The position numbers and the translations under genes were made by a program. A DNA stretch of 64,000 bases, from NCBI GenBank assembly GCA_900239685.1, contig OENT01000670.1, forward strand, positions 22,899-86,898, written 5' to 3'. The notes below the pieces were generated by a model. It was not told where the DNA came from and did no database searches. It saw only the letters and a program-made list of their open reading frames with translations. Numbering within the stretch: position 1 is the first letter of the stretch; every line of letters begins with the position of its first letter. Source of the stretch: Rotaria macrura. Its lineage: Eukaryota > Rotifera > Eurotatoria > Philodinida > Philodinidae. Below are positions 38,101 to 52,282 of the stretch, in pieces.

Positions 38101-41100
38101 TTGACTTTGTTTTCTATAGCAAACAGCTAAAAAACCTAATGTTTGTATAACTTTTTCTTTGATACGATTTGTTTCATTCATCGTTTTAAGTTTAATTTGA
38201 ATTTTTTCAATAAAAGTTTTTATATTCAATTCATCACCATGATTAAAACAACGCATTCTTGCTAATTGTCCAATAGATATTAACAATGATAAATTATATT
38301 CATTATTATTATCAAAAAATGTTTTAAAAAGAAGATTTTTTCCATTATTTAAATATTGATTCGATGTTTCTAAATATGAACATACATAGCCTAATGCTAT
38401 TATACTTGCTTCACGTTGTTCAAAACGTTGATTTATATTTTGTACTAGTTTAATTAATTCATCAATAGCAAGAGTATTTGTTTGATTTTTAGATAATATA
38501 TATGCATAGAGTAATGATGAATATCGACGTGTATCATCACGTGTTGAAAACAGACATAACTGACGAAATGAAGTTAGATTATCATTAAATAATTCAATTA
38601 ATTTATTATCATTCAAATGATAGCCAATAAGAATAGCTTCGAATAGAAAATAAGTTGATAAACAATCATGTACAACAAGTACAAAATCAAGTAAAAATTG
38701 TATATAATTATACCAAATAATGATATTTTGCTTGGCTATATCATATACATTCGATAGTTGTTCTTCATATTTCCATAGTGGTGTCGTTTTTTCACCATAA
38801 AAACTTTGCCGAATCAAACAACGATGTAAATAATAAATCATTTCTTGATATGTTTGTGGATGATAAACTAATGTTTGTCTACCCATTGAATAATCTCCAT
38901 GAGCATTTGATAGTATAAGTTTCATCAATAATTGAAAATCCGGATAGTTATTATCTTGTTCTGTAAATAAATTTCGACGCGCTAATGAACGTATATCTTC
39001 ATTTTTATCTGAACATGCAGTTAAGAGAATAAAACGTGATGTACAATCATTGGATGGAAATACATTCATAACATATGATACAGCAGCTTGACGACATTGT
39101 GGATAATCAATCGATTGAGATTCCGTTGATGGACTTGGTATTACTTGTTGAGTTAATAATTGTTGAAGCATATGTTTACTGGATACGCTAGCATCTTTTT
39201 GAGAATAGGCTAAAAGACTACAAAAATAAACAACATCTTAATATCTATCAAAATGATAGTTTTCTTTTTGGCTTAGTAAAACTGGCTCGATTTTGAATCG
39301 GCTACAGCTTGATTGTTGCCACTTCATTCGACCTAATCAGCAAAAAATGTACACAAAGCAGCATCAGGCGGAGAGAGAGAGAGAGAAAGAGGAATATCCG
39401 CATTATAGAATCAAGGAAACATTTAATACGTGAAGAAATATCAAGATTGTACAGGTTAATTAAATATTTAACAATTTTTAGGTTCAAACTCTAGATTATC
39501 CTTGTCAGATGTGTTGAATACATGAGGATGTATCAGTAGCGAAGAGAATGGAAGCTCTTTTGATAACCATCTACATACTTTTGTTTACACCACATAGTAA
39601 AAAAATGACGTAGAAGATACTTGCCGTTCAATCCTAGACTAACTCTATAGAGACGATATACTGTATTGAATTCTATAATGCAGACATTTGTATCCTTACA
39701 TCTCGATTTTACTTCGCGGTTATTTTTTTCTTTCTATCTTTCATTCTGTTTTGCGACAATGTTTTCTTTTCAATCAAGAAAAATATTGTCGAATGTGAAT
39801 ATTGAAAAGATATCAGAAAGAAAAGATACGAAATAAAGGATCGTATTTTTGGATTCAGTTACCTATCGCAAATGGTGAAAAGACGTTTGTTGATTTCAAA
39901 ATTTCTAGCAAAACAAGCGAATCAATATTATTGGCATCAGAAATCTGCAGAAGAGTTCGTTTCCACACAATGAAGTTATTTTCAATAAAAGAATTGTCAC
40001 GTAGTATATCACTTTTCCATGATTCTCCTGACGTCGATCAAGCGATATGGAGAATGGTGTTTGAACTGTAAAACTACATAAAGGACGATCGATAGCGTTA
40101 ATAAAGTCAAGCATCTCCTCCTATTCGAATAATTGACTTCTGTTGTTGTGGAGAAATTCACGAGAAATCTTGCGGAGAAAGAAATTCAACGTTTAATAGT
40201 ACAGATATATATATATTGAGAAACAGTAACAAAATATATTATATTACCGTTTAGCAGATTGATGGCAGAATCACTAGTAGGTTGGAAAAACCATGATATG
40301 TATTTAAGTGATATAATAGTGAGTCCTGATTAGGAAACTATGGGCGTCATTTAGGGTCTAATCAATTATGAACTTTATCCAGGACGGAAATATTCTTCAG
40401 TCAAGATTCATAAAGAATACATTTTATTTTTTTTATTTTTTCATTGAATAATGTGGTCTCTGTTAATAAACTTATTTTTAGATTGTGGCTGAAATTTCTC
40501 AATATCAACAGTTACTCCAGAGAATAGTCGATCAAACATTTTGATTTGCATCCATCCGTATGTACGAGATCTGGCTTTAACAAGCTCATATCTTACAAAT
40601 AGGAACGCAGGAATAGAATTCATAATTCGAATCATAAATCAATTGTCTCAACGATAGTATGGATGTAAATTTTTCAAATGAGATTGGTTTTCTGAAAGCT
40701 AGGGATCACTGGAATTGAAAGTATATGATGATTCGACTAACCTGATAGTCAAAAATTGAAGAATTAGGTTCTTATCCGACTATTATCTTATTTATTCGAG
40801 TCTAGATAATGCAATTTATTCTTCAATCATAACTTGATAACTCAGTTGAACTGTCCTTCTTCATCAAACATTCAAATAGTTCTAAGCATCTTGAAACAAT
40901 GAATTTCTACTCAATACTCTCTGAATATGTTCATTCACATATTTGACATTGGAACTTTCTCTACATACGTTAGAGCTTCTTGAATATTTAAACAACATTC
41001 ACTATCTTCGGTTTTTAATGCTTCGAAAAACTGTTGTGTTAATCTGATATCATCCGAAAATAATTTTGGCACACGATATGAAAGTTTCCCAATTAATACA

Positions 41101-44100
41101 TATGTTAAACTTCTGAGACGTGATGCATCATGTGTTGTGCTCGTTTCTGTATGAAGAATTTTTTCTAAAGCATGTAATATTAATTTTGATACACCAATAA
41201 GACTATTCAATTCTGCACTGAAAATTCAAAAACAACAAAATAACAGTGTTAAATTCTTTTGAAGATAAAAAGGAATCATATATACTTCTGTATTATATTT
41301 TGTGCAAATTGTAATGAAAAATATTTCACACGAACATTGGTTGAATTACCAAAGAGACTTTCATAAAAAATCTAAAAACGAGTGATATACTTATCGTTGT
41401 ATTGATTATCGTTGTCTTACTTGAATGGCATGTGGAAATATGGTACTAGCTGTTCGTGATTTAAGTATATATGGATAGAGCTTTAAGCGTATTCGAGTAT
41501 TGGGTGGATTACGAATTGATTCTTCATTCTAACGTATAAAAAATTTGTAAACAATTTTTTTTGTTGAATATGAATCTCTGATTTTACCTGTTCTTTTCTC
41601 GTTTTTAATGTTCCTAAAAAGAATTCAAATAAATTTTGAACATGTTGCATGGCATTCCAATCAACAGCAACTGTTAAACGTTTTATATCATGTTCAGCTG
41701 CTAGAACAACACTAAAATACAGCAAAACGTTTTTTTTTCTTCTTTCATGTATTTCACGTATAATCAGCATACCTACGAGTATCTTGCATCAGCTGTTGCC
41801 AATACAAAATGAAATATGATATCATTTTCTGAATAAATATTTCCATTGAGAAATTTTAATATTGCAACTTTAAGCTGAAATGATTATATAAAATTTAAAC
41901 GGATATGATTGTTTTTCATTGTTTTTACTTTTTCAACTTGATTTAAATCATCGGTTTGTATAGCTTCGATCATTCGATTATACAACTGTTCATTCATGCA
42001 TGGATATGGTTGTTTAAATACTTCGGGTTCTTTACTAGGTGCATCATCCATTGTGGAAAAAAGTACTTCATCAACAGGTGCTTGCGATGGTTCGACATAT
42101 GATCGTTGTTGAGTAGCTCTCGTTGTAGTTCGAGGCTTACTTTCTTCAAATCTATTCACAGATACATGTCGGTATTCTTATTTAATGTTATCTTTGGTAG
42201 AAGAAATGAAGAAGTTTCTATTCGCATAGAGTTAAAAGATAGGATTGTTTGCTTTAGAACATTGTTCGAGCATAAAATGAAGAGAACATGTGCCAGAGTA
42301 TGTCAATTTCTGCCCGATCGGCAATAGAAAGTAGAGCATATTTTCACATTGAGGCATCCTAGACATTGCACTTACATCTTTAGTAGTAGTTTCTATTTAA
42401 ATTTCTCCTAGGACATTGTGTGTGTGAAAAGATAATTCGATAGTTCACATACACTGAGAGTTTATTTCTTTTCTCTCAGAAATACCACTAAAAGATCAGT
42501 TATCGTTAGAAAGAAAAAGAAACTGAAGAGAGAGATGAAGCTTTGAAACACTCTAGTACATGACTGTTTGTTCATGTTGTTCGTCGATTATTAAATAATT
42601 AAAAATGATTCTGGATGCTAGATTATTTCGATAATTGTTTATCTAATTGAATTTAGACTAAAGAAATTTCATGTTTGATTTGGTTGGTTTAATAGTCGTT
42701 TCATTCGCATCAAACTAGAACACGACAGCATGTCAGCTCAATAGCTGAACAATCTATGACAGTTAGTGGTACGTGAATGTCATTGATCAAAACGAGAAAA
42801 CTTGAGATATCTTTCTGTCTGATATTGCATGAAACAACTTGATTTGAAAAACTTCTCATAATTGGTTTAGAACAACTATTGTGTTTCAACGAAACTTCTC
42901 AACCAATCTATGGTAGATTTATATAATGTGCGTGCTTGCATCGAAAATTCTTCATAGCGAAACGCCGTTTTTATGTGCTTTTTTGTTTCGAATAAGATAG
43001 ATTTTCCAGACAATCTCGTCTACCGAATTAATTGACACAAAAGACGAGCATTCACTGTCTGTGTTGTTTTGGTACTGGAATTAGTATGTTTCTCTTGTTC
43101 GTCTCTTTGTCTACGATTACGCTAACACTTCTCATGAAAAATAAATATTTATGTGTATAAGGACAGACAAAAATAAAGGCTAACATAAAAATGTAAACAA
43201 ACAGACGAAGTTTCTGATATAAACTAATTTACTACACTAACTAGAGAATGATTCATTCGAATAATACTCGGGCTCATCATCGGCTACATGTGAAAGTATA
43301 CATATATGAGTAGATTCAGTAGATATTGTTCCCAAATATATATAGTAGTGTTGAAAAGCTTTCGCACATACTCTGATATGAAATAGAAACAATTGAGATT
43401 TAAATCTATTCGACTAAAGACTGATTTTCCAATATAGAAGAAATGATCAACTACAATAAATATTATCAACTTACTTGTATGGCAAAAGAATAACGTTGAG
43501 AAGAAAATTAAGAAACAAGTTGCGAATGGTTGGCTGATCAGATAGACCATATCGAATAATATTATCATTGGAGTTTGGTATAATTTTAACATGTTGTAAT
43601 GCATAAACAATCAGACCCATGATTAATTCTTGATGAGTCACAGACCGATCTTTTAATGATTGAAAGAGAAGAGGTATTAACTCAACTTGTTCATATGATT
43701 TTAAACGCATAAAACCCAACTTAATATACATTATTGAAAAGTTCTATGAAAAAACAAAAATGATTTCATACAATATCTTTTAAAAAATGATTCAAATTAT
43801 ACGTACAGAAGTAAATGGTGAACATTGGGTCGATGTTGTAAAAATTTCTAGAAGACTTCTTACTGGAATCTGAATTTCTGGACGACTTTTCACTCGTTTA
43901 TTTACATGTATGAAAACTTCAAGTGCCTATATAAAACAAAAATATACGATGAAACTCAATAACTAAATAATCACACAAAAATCAAAGTTTTCTGTCATGA
44001 AATTTGATTTCACATAATTTTCATAACTAATTTGAAAAAAGAGAAAGAAAACTTCCATGACATGCAACGCTTCCTGGCCTCGGATAGCATATCTTTGAAA

Positions 44101-45145
44101 TTATAGGAATACCTATATAGGATTCCGTTTTTTCAAATTGTACGATCATTTTCACTGAAAATTGAGAAAACTTATTCACTTGCAGGAAACAACTTTTCAG
44201 ATTGCCAAGGTTTTTCGTAGTAACTGTCCCTCAGGGAAATGTCAAATCTCATCATATAGGTAATATAGGAAAAGCAAGCGAAATATAGAATTTTCAAAAA
44301 AAAAAACAGGAATTATAGGTCGAATCCGAGTCCAGAAGGTTTCTATTTTACAACAAGTATAATTCTAATTTTAAATATATCGTATTAAAATGGTCGTTAA
44401 GTTTGAGCCCATTCTCAACAATATATATTTATATGATTTCAATTTTTTAATCTTATCCAGTCAAAGAAATGAATAAAATAGTGAAAGTTTATAAAGGAAA
44501 GACCTTCAAATGTTTCTGTATTTTTCTATTTGGTGAGAATAGTCTCGTAGAAATGACATGCTAACATCAGATGATATTATTATCTAAATTAATATCAATA
44601 AAAATATGTAGGCACATGCTTTTCCAATATGATTCATCTATTTCTATGTTTTGATTAATGCACAGCATTAGTATTGATAGTGAATTCATCGTGTACATGG
44701 TAATGAGTGAAAGTTTGATATTGCGAGGAAAACTACGCTAATCTGTACGTAATTCAAGTATGCTAAAACGTTAACTGATCTGATCAAATGAATGTACTAT
44801 CAAGTTTGAGAACTTCAATTAAGTTATGATCTCTACTTGTTATTATCAAAACACAAGTCTTTTTTCGAACAAATTTTTAATACATTATCATGGAAAAGAG
44901 CTTATTTTTAGTCGTACTTTTTTTCTAAAATCATCTGTTTGCAATTCGATACTTCGAACAAGTATTGGTAAAAATGTTTTGATCAATTCTTGAAATTGAT
45001 AATCATCAGCACAAGAAATCAATTGAATAAAATGCCGATTCAATGAACCTAGTAATAATATATATTTAAATATATACGTATATATTAGAAACAAAGTCCT
45101 ACTTGTATCAAGCGGATAGATTACGTCATCATTCATATTCTCCAT
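29101..45145 (-). CDS. ECPAS: ECM29/ECPAS proteasome adaptor and scaffold
   Basis: HEAT-repeat protein that binds the 26S proteasome and links it to vesicles and motors. Seventeen exons: 45103-45145, 44918-45048, 43807-43926, 43475-43743, 41929-42151, 41777-41874, 41588-41711, 41421-41528, 41286-41371, 40969-41217, 38034-39217, 35919-37044, 35734-35858, 31378-32315, 31267-31310, 30139-30325, 29101-29664. They give 1872 residues (human 1845). Family-specific matches run the whole length: VNKRVKSRPEIQIPV, IGKLSYRVPKLFSDDI then QEALTL, VMNVFPSNDCTSRFILL, IQTLGF and KQIELQLNIGDA, RRQAAFLWLL, YKELCSLVDL, RWRIRESIQLAL, and LLKGLYGRVYEGK. I chose ATG 45145 (MENMNDD). Long introns are 991, 1323, 1751, 989, 3418 and 941 nt. 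The last exon ends NNLF, 88 bp before the ferredoxin ATG. Confidence 0.92.
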
Positions 45146-45512
45146 ATTAAAATTGCTATTTTGTACTTGCAAAAAAAGAAGAAAATGTATGACCGGGTTT
45201 AATCTCGTGTTTATGATTCATACTTTTTTCTACACGTACCAATCAATAGGGAGCATCACTTTCGATGTTTTTTAATCAAACTCATATTCATTGTTTTTTA
45301 TACTTGAAAAACTTTCGTAGTTATTATTTCTGAATTTTTGTTTGAATTTAAAATTTAGAATATCTAACATTTTTCGTATTGGTAATTGAACGAAAGAAGA
45401 CCAATAATAATGATTATAAATAAATGAATGATTCTCAGTTCTAGTCTATGTGTGTACGATGTTTTTTTTCTTCAACTATGTGTATTGTCAAACATTTCTT
45501 GTGCTTTTAGAT
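45146..45512. promoter_or_regulatory. Divergent region between ECPAS and RBM7-like genes
   Basis: Only 367 bp separate the two opposite start codons, so a shared bidirectional promoter is likely. On the plus side a pyrimidine-rich run ends in GTGCTTTTAG just before the RBM7-like ATG. This could be an acceptor for a 5' UTR intron or for a spliced leader. Confidence 0.45.
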
Positions 45513-46217
45513 ATGTCTCATCGGGAGAATAGAGATCGTCGAACATTATATTGTGGAAATTTACATGAAAATGTAACCGAAGAAATGTTATTTGAACTTT
45601 TTCTTCAAGTAGGCTACTATTATTTTATTGTTTTTTATTTGTTTTCAAAATACAGAAGAGAACTATATTTTTTGTTTTCTTTGTTCTATTACTAGAGTGG
45701 TCCTTTAGAAACGGTAACAATGAAACGTGATGGTCGTCGTTCATTTGCTTTTATCACATTTAAGCATGAGGAATCCGTTCCATATGCTGAAGCCATCATG
45801 GAAAATGTTTGCTTATTCAATCGTCCGCTACGTTTAGCTGCTCGTTCATCAAATAAAGATTTTAATAATAATCCAAATGAACCATATACACCTGAAATGT
45901 ATGTTAATGATTCATTATTACATCGTTCAACAACATGGCATTCACCGCAACCATCATCACAACAACAACAGCAGCAACCACCACCGTTACCAATACCACT
46001 TTTTTCTACTAATGAGATGAGTTTTTCACATCAACCACATTATTCATATGAAGAACGAATGCCAACACCAAGGTTTGATCGTCGAAAACAAGCATCCTAT
46101 CATCCATACAATAGAAGTGAACAACAAGATTATCAGAATATGAAGCAACGTAATGGAAATCATAGTCATCAGCGTAGAGGAGGAGGAGGAGGAGGATATA
46201 ATAATTATTATCGTTAG
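45513..46217 (+). CDS. RBM7: RBM7/RBM11-like RRM protein
   Basis: RNA-binding protein; RBM7 is the RRM subunit of the nuclear exosome targeting (NEXT) complex. Exons 45513-45608 and 45696-46217 are joined by an 87-nt intron, giving 205 residues. One N-terminal RRM has RNP2-like LYCGNL, then VTEEMLFELFLQSGPLETVTM and RNP1-like RSFAFITF. KHEESVPYA and FNRPLRLAARS match RBM7 (FKHEVSVPYA, GRPIKIQFRS) closely. The rest is low-complexity: a poly-Gln/Pro stretch, many Tyr/His/Arg, and an RRGGGGGG-YNNYYR tail. RBM7 and RBM11 cannot be separated by eye. An AATAAA at 46739 may be the poly(A) signal. Confidence 0.85.
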
Positions 46218-48790
46218 AAAGCGCTATAAGATATTCCTATTCATCAATATTTCCTATTATTTTGTATGTACATATATAGAGTTAACTGTTTCTTTTTTTT
46301 TCTTGTCTTGTGAAAAATTCTTCTCCTTTTTTTTGTTTTTGTCGAACGATATGGATTGGCGAATCGATTCGAAGAAAAAAAGAGAACGAGAGAGAGAGAG
46401 ACAGACGACGATGGATAAAAAGCATATAGAAGACGAATATGAAGGAGAAAAGATGAATCCTTTACGATTATTTGAAAACATCATGGCTTTATTTGTTTTT
46501 TTTAGATATTTTTTTAATATTCTATTCAAACATTATTTTCATTGGAATATGTTCGACAGAGAAATGTTTATGACGTATACGAAGAGAATGTTAGAGATAA
46601 GATAAAGGTTTAGAATTCGTCAGATCGGATCGGACATGTCGCTACTCCAAAATTAGAAGTCAATTAAATAGGATAACATCGTTGAAGAATCCTCAACAAC
46701 ACTTTCTGAGATTTTTTAGTAACGTGTTAGTTGTTCAAAATAAATGGGCGAAGTATTCAGTCAGATGCAATAGATGAAATGAATCGAATCTGAGTTCTGA
46801 AGGTTTTACACTGGATGGATTTTGAAAGAGATTCTATTTATTTTTGCAATTGAAATCTGATTTATAAAGAAGTCTTACTGTTCATACTCGCCCGCGTATC
46901 AAAATAATTTTATATCATAAATATATATATATGTATACATAATATTATCTTCATGATCTATTCGGAAACCAGTGATTTGAAAAACGCAACATCAGTCCAT
47001 CGATTGGCTAAAATGTGACTACTAATAATAAGCGAAACAAACATATTGTTTCTTTTAACTAAAACAATGCCTAAAGACTAAACATTTTTTCGCACCCATA
47101 CCCTTGTTTACTAATGTGTTATTTTTTCATCATAATCAATTAACATTCGTTATTTTTTACTTTTAGATAAATCTAACAAATGAATTTCTTCATTCTACAC
47201 ATGTTATGGACAGTGGTGATCTTTATTTTCAAGACAAAATTGATTGTTGCCTCTAGCTGATAGTTGTATTGCGCATACTTTTTGAAATAGAAAAGTAACT
47301 ATACATTTACAAATAAAACAGTATCTTATGAATGAGCTTTAGCGAATCGAATCAAGTTTGTTAACTACTTCTTTCAACAAATTTATATGAAGGGCAAACA
47401 CTTCTTCTGAAGCTGTCATTATGATGACCTAAAAAATTAACTATACTTTCTATTAAGATTAGGCTAAAGTGCACATTTATATTTCTTACTATCATTGAGT
47501 AATTCAAAAAACAACTAGTACGATCTCTAAGGAGTTGAAATGTCAAATAGGATTTAGTTGCTATTACGTATCATAATATGATCTAATTGACATGTGTGTG
47601 TGTGTGTGTATCCATCCGAATTTTTGAAAGACAAAGTAATACTAGCTTGTAAACTTAGGAAATGAACCATTCGTTTTCAATTGTGTTTTTTTTTTAGAAA
47701 AGATACTACATTTTATTGTTTCGATCGAAATGACTCATTAAATAAATCGATTAATTCGAAAATTAGACAATAAATCTGATTTGATCTTTTATCTTACGTT
47801 TCTTTGTACATGGTATGAGTCACAGAAAACATCAGTCTCACAATAAATTGATATTGGTAGATAATAATCTGCGAAAACTGCATTTCTTTTTTTAACATTT
47901 TGTTGATATTAATTTATTTTTAATTAATAATATTTCGAGTAACGATGGTAGAAGTAAAATCAGCTTCATCAACATTATTAACAAGTAACAAAACGTTTAA
48001 AAAATCCATATTACATTATGGTGTTCTTATGAGCTTGACTTGTGTTTTCATATAAATAAATTCTTCAAAGATAATGTCATTGATCAGAAAGGTTAAACTT
48101 AAATATGCCTTGATTAGTCGAATAGAGATATATACTGAAGACGACTGTTTGACGATGGATCGTTTTTTTTGATTAAATGCCTACATGTACGTGTTAAAAT
48201 TGTAAATGAATAAGATTATTAAATTTAACGCTTTTAACTAAATATTTTATCATTATTACATCAGAGAATCGTTCAAATTATACAAATGGAAAAGAGAAAA
48301 CGAAAAACAACTCATGAATAAAAAGAACACGTCTTCTGTTGGATTATTCAAATTGAACTTGGGATCATTCTATAATGTTTTTGATAATAGTTTAAAGAAA
48401 ATATTTCATAAGTCCAAGTCGAACGAAGAATTGAATTTCGTCGGAATTACTATCATCATGCTTCATATTTTTACGAGACACGCACGAATGAGGTTTTTGT
48501 TTACTATCAATCGATTCGTTATTGTTGTCACGAGTATTCCCTCTCTCATAAAAACGTATTACTACACATATTACACTCTAGTCGATTTTGATAATGGATA
48601 GATGATAGAATACTCAACTCGCTATTTTGTTTCTTTTCAGATGGTGTCTAGTGTCATTTGAAATTCTTAACTGTGTTGTAATCATGATGTATACAAATTT
48701 TTCTTTTTGTTCGTTCGATATTAATTATCACATTCCCAAGCAGATATTTTTAGTTCATATAACACAAACAGAACTCTTTTAGATTAAAGC
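46218..48790. other. Intergenic, no gene seen
   Basis: About 2.6 kb. A GA microsatellite lies at 46381-46401 in the probable RBM7 3' UTR and a (TG)8 run at 47593-47609. Open frames (for example 48314-48601, plus) lack recognisable domains, and the region is strongly AT-rich. Confidence 0.5.
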
Positions 48791-51700
48791 ATGGCCACAA
48801 TAAATTATAGTGAAACTATAAACACCGAACGTGAGAAAGCAAATTTACTTTGTTTGATTAAGTAAGTTTGCTTGTCTTTGTTAACTTTGATACAAAGAAA
48901 AAAAGTTTTATATTCTTGATTAGATTAACTTTGAATGCACTGATCGATCAGTCATTATCGACTACATCATTACCAGTTCTTGATGATCGTAATGCAGATG
49001 TGACGAATTTTATCGTAACACTAGAACGTATCCTTTGTTTTCGTATGCGAGGTAATGAAACAAGATGAATGAAGCATATGTTTTCATGAATGAAGGAATT
49101 GGTTGTTTGATGTTTTCTTTTAGCAAGTTGGTTAGCAGAACGCCGTTATTTTTGGGAATTTATTCGACCTGCATGTATTGGTTCTTGTCGACAAACTAGT
49201 AAGAAATAATATCGAGAAGATGTATAGTTGTTCCTTTCGATTTTTAGCCATTGAACGTGTAGAAGAAATATCAAGTACACGTAGTGTAAAAGTGAAGGTA
49301 TTATAGCAATGATTAATTTGTGTTGTTTTGATCAAAATAATGGAGATACAAAATTTTAAAAGACTGTTAGCACAACAGTAGAGAAACTTTTTTTTTCATT
49401 AACGATGAGTGAATATAGCTTGTTTATGTTTTGTCTATTCTAAAACGTAAGTATATGATCAATTTTCATCTAGTAGAGCCGTAGGTAACCTTCAAAATGA
49501 GAATTATTTTTTGACTCTTATATCTACTGAACTCTATGTAGTCATCTACTTCTATTGAAATTTTCATTACTACTGTTCAATTTCTCAGATTCACATGAAA
49601 TCAAATTATTCTAAAAGAAAGTTTTCAGTTGAATCTTATTAGACAGTAAAGTGTTGCGATGGTTGTATTCTACAAAATACGTGGGAATTTTAAATTCTAT
49701 CATATGTCTGATGTAAATTTTCAATACCAACATTATCAATATTAATCATAATGTGTTTTAATATTGATTGTTTATCAAAATTAGCATGTGAGGATAGGTG
49801 CTTTTCCTTTGGATGCATGAATATTAACAGGTAATGCTTTCAGCTCATGTTAAGCCTGAAGTAAAATGAGTAAGTCATTTTCGAAACTAATCTCGAATGT
49901 TAAATTACAGCAATAAGAAATACCAATTAGTTAAAGATGAGATCTTCAACTGGAGTGGAACACGAAACACTGACTCGTCTACGACTCAACGATCGTCGAG
50001 AAACATGATCTTGTTTTTCGTAGTAACAAATACTATGTTTCCGTTTGCATTCGTACATAGTCATATTACCAATAACAACTTCGATAAGTGATCTGAAAAA
50101 TCTAATCAAGTTTAAAAAAGAAATAGTTTATATAGATATGTTGATCTCTATGAAGTTCAGTATTTTATTTTTCAAAAATAAGGTTTTAGATTTACAAGCT
50201 TTTCCAAATATAATTCATGTTATGAAAATCTTGATTATTTTTGCTTCATGTTATTCGTAGTAAGTGTACGATAATAAATAGGTATGGTTAGCATTTAGAA
50301 ACAAGTCTGTTTTTCTTTTGGAGTATCTCTCTATTAGATCTGATTGAATCACCCTTACATATTCTTTGTAGAATCTTCTTATCAGAATTACATAATTACC
50401 TCACCGAATCAATAAAATTTCTTTTGATTTTCTTGTATTCTATGATGATTCTACTCGTTATATGCATTCGAATCTTGAGTTCATTGAACCTGAATTCATC
50501 TGATTTAAAGTTGACAAGTTCATTGAACTAACGACTGCTACTATTAATATATTATCTTTAATTGAATATAGTATTGAATTCTAATTTCTAGTTCTGTATT
50601 TTTCTGTTACATGATAGGGTCGAGCATGGATCAAATTTGCCTTAATGGAGAAAAAGCTTTCTGAACTTTTAAAACTCGTTATTTCTGATTGTCATCTCGT
50701 TCGGTATGTTGAAAATTGTAATCTTTCGAAATCTATAATCTGTTTCGTAGAAAATTCTATCATGATGATTCTATTATGATATCATCACAAGCATTTATTC
50801 TATGTGATCAATTAGCTGGTTTGAATACGATTGATTTCAGGTATTTGTAATGATTCTTAATTTTTTTGGCAAGTTTATTTATCAATATGTTCAAATAATT
50901 TATTTTTCTAGTTTTTGTTTTAAACAAGATACTCCAATTATAGCTCCCTTATTATTAAACGACACTGAAATAGATGTGATTGATTTAACACCATTTCTAT
51001 GTTTTAAATCGAAGCAGTAAGAAAATTTTCCCTTTCAATAAATTGAGTAGTCCCACTAATTTGATTGAACTTTCAAAATTATAGTCAACAACTACTCAAA
51101 AATCAAGATAGTAATGAAGAAAACAAGCAGCCATCATCGATTGTAATGACTGAAAATGAAGTTGAATCAATGAATTCATCCGAATATCGAATGATACCAA
51201 TTGACAAATATAAACTCGAAGTGGAACAACGAGTAAGAAAAAGAATTGCATTCAATTTACAAATACTGTGTTTTTATCGTTCGTTAGAGATACTTCGAAG
51301 AGCTTTTACGTCATCGTGATCGTGAATTGCAACAAATGAAAATTCGTTATGAAACATTGAAAAGTGAGCGCGAAAGAGAAATTATTCAAATGGAAAATAT
51401 TATATTGGAACTCCAGCTCGAATTGTTTGTATAAGAAGTGTATATATAGAGAGAGAGAGCTATGTTTATTGACATTTATTTTTCTATGATTAGACAAGCA
51501 GCTCGAGAAGAAGCTGAACTAAAGTATAGAAGATCGCAACAACTCAGCTCAACAACACCACCTAAAAGTCTTTCCTATTTCGATAAACAAAAAACAAGCT
51601 CACCATCACCAGTAATGCCCAGTGATCGTGTTGAGAACAATGATATGTAAGTACCTTGATAATTAAGTCCAATGTCATAAAATTGAGGATCATCGTGCAT

Positions 51701-52282
51701 ATGAATGCAGCAGATCATAAACTATCAAGATAACACGAATTGTTGCAATTAATTTCGATTTTTAGGCAAGTTAATGTCAGCGAAAATTCATCAACAGATA
51801 TTAATCAGAGGGTGACTTTAAGTTTGTCTTTATATTACTATTTATTTATTTTTCTTCTCGATCATTAATTTCAGAATTCTAATTTAACTAACAAGAATGA
51901 TGATGAAAAACAAACGAACGAAATTGTTGATACACGATGTGAATCACGTCATGATTCCAATTATTCTATGGAGAATTTGAATGTTGAAGATAATCAAAAT
52001 GAATCTGTTGGTAAAATACCATTCAATATTAATACTGATGGAGATCGGGCACCTACCGAGAATAAGTCCATATCGAGTCCAGAAATGCTTTCATCAAACA
52101 CATCTTTTTCAATTCCATCATCACCATCATCGAATGATGGAGATGAACAGCAAATGGAAACAGTAACAACAAGTACTCCAGACGAAAAACAACTCACTCT
52201 GAATGAAACGGTCCGATTTGAAACTGGTGAAGTATTAGATCAAGACTTTCAATTAACAAAAGAAGATGATGCTACAGTTTAA
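48791..52282 (+). CDS. RUNDC3A: RUN-domain protein, RUNDC3A/B-like
   Basis: RUN domains act as effectors of Rap/Rab-type GTPases in membrane traffic. Twelve exons: 48791-48861, 48924-49051, 49124-49198, 49248-49297, 50618-50703, 50751-50840, 50912-51016, 51085-51232, 51288-51424, 51494-51646, 51766-51811, 51875-52282. They give 498 residues (human RUNDC3A about 446). The RUN domain holds REKANLLCLIK, FWEFIRPAC, GRAWIKFALMEKKLSELL, LAGLNTIDFSFC and VIDLTPFL, each matching RUNDC3 (FWDYIRLAC, GRAWIRVALMEKRMSEY, IDFSFCLKG, VIDYTPYLKF). A coiled coil follows (YFEELLRHRDRELQQM ... ILELQLELQAAREEAE). The C-terminal third is disordered, rich in Ser, Asn and acidic residues. Intron 4 is 1320 nt; the others are 46-119 nt. 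The start is the first ATG in frame; an earlier exon is possible. Confidence 0.85.

Noticed and set aside
39802-40071. 89-residue plus-strand open frame in ECPAS intron 10
   Set aside because: Composition and context give no support and no family is recognised.
44310-44335. Possible tRNA B-box (GGTCGAATCC)
   Set aside because: No A-box or acceptor-stem pairing at the right distance upstream.
48314-48601. 95-residue open frame upstream of the RUNDC3-like gene
   Set aside because: Hydrophobic, biased translation of AT-rich DNA without domain or poly(A) context.
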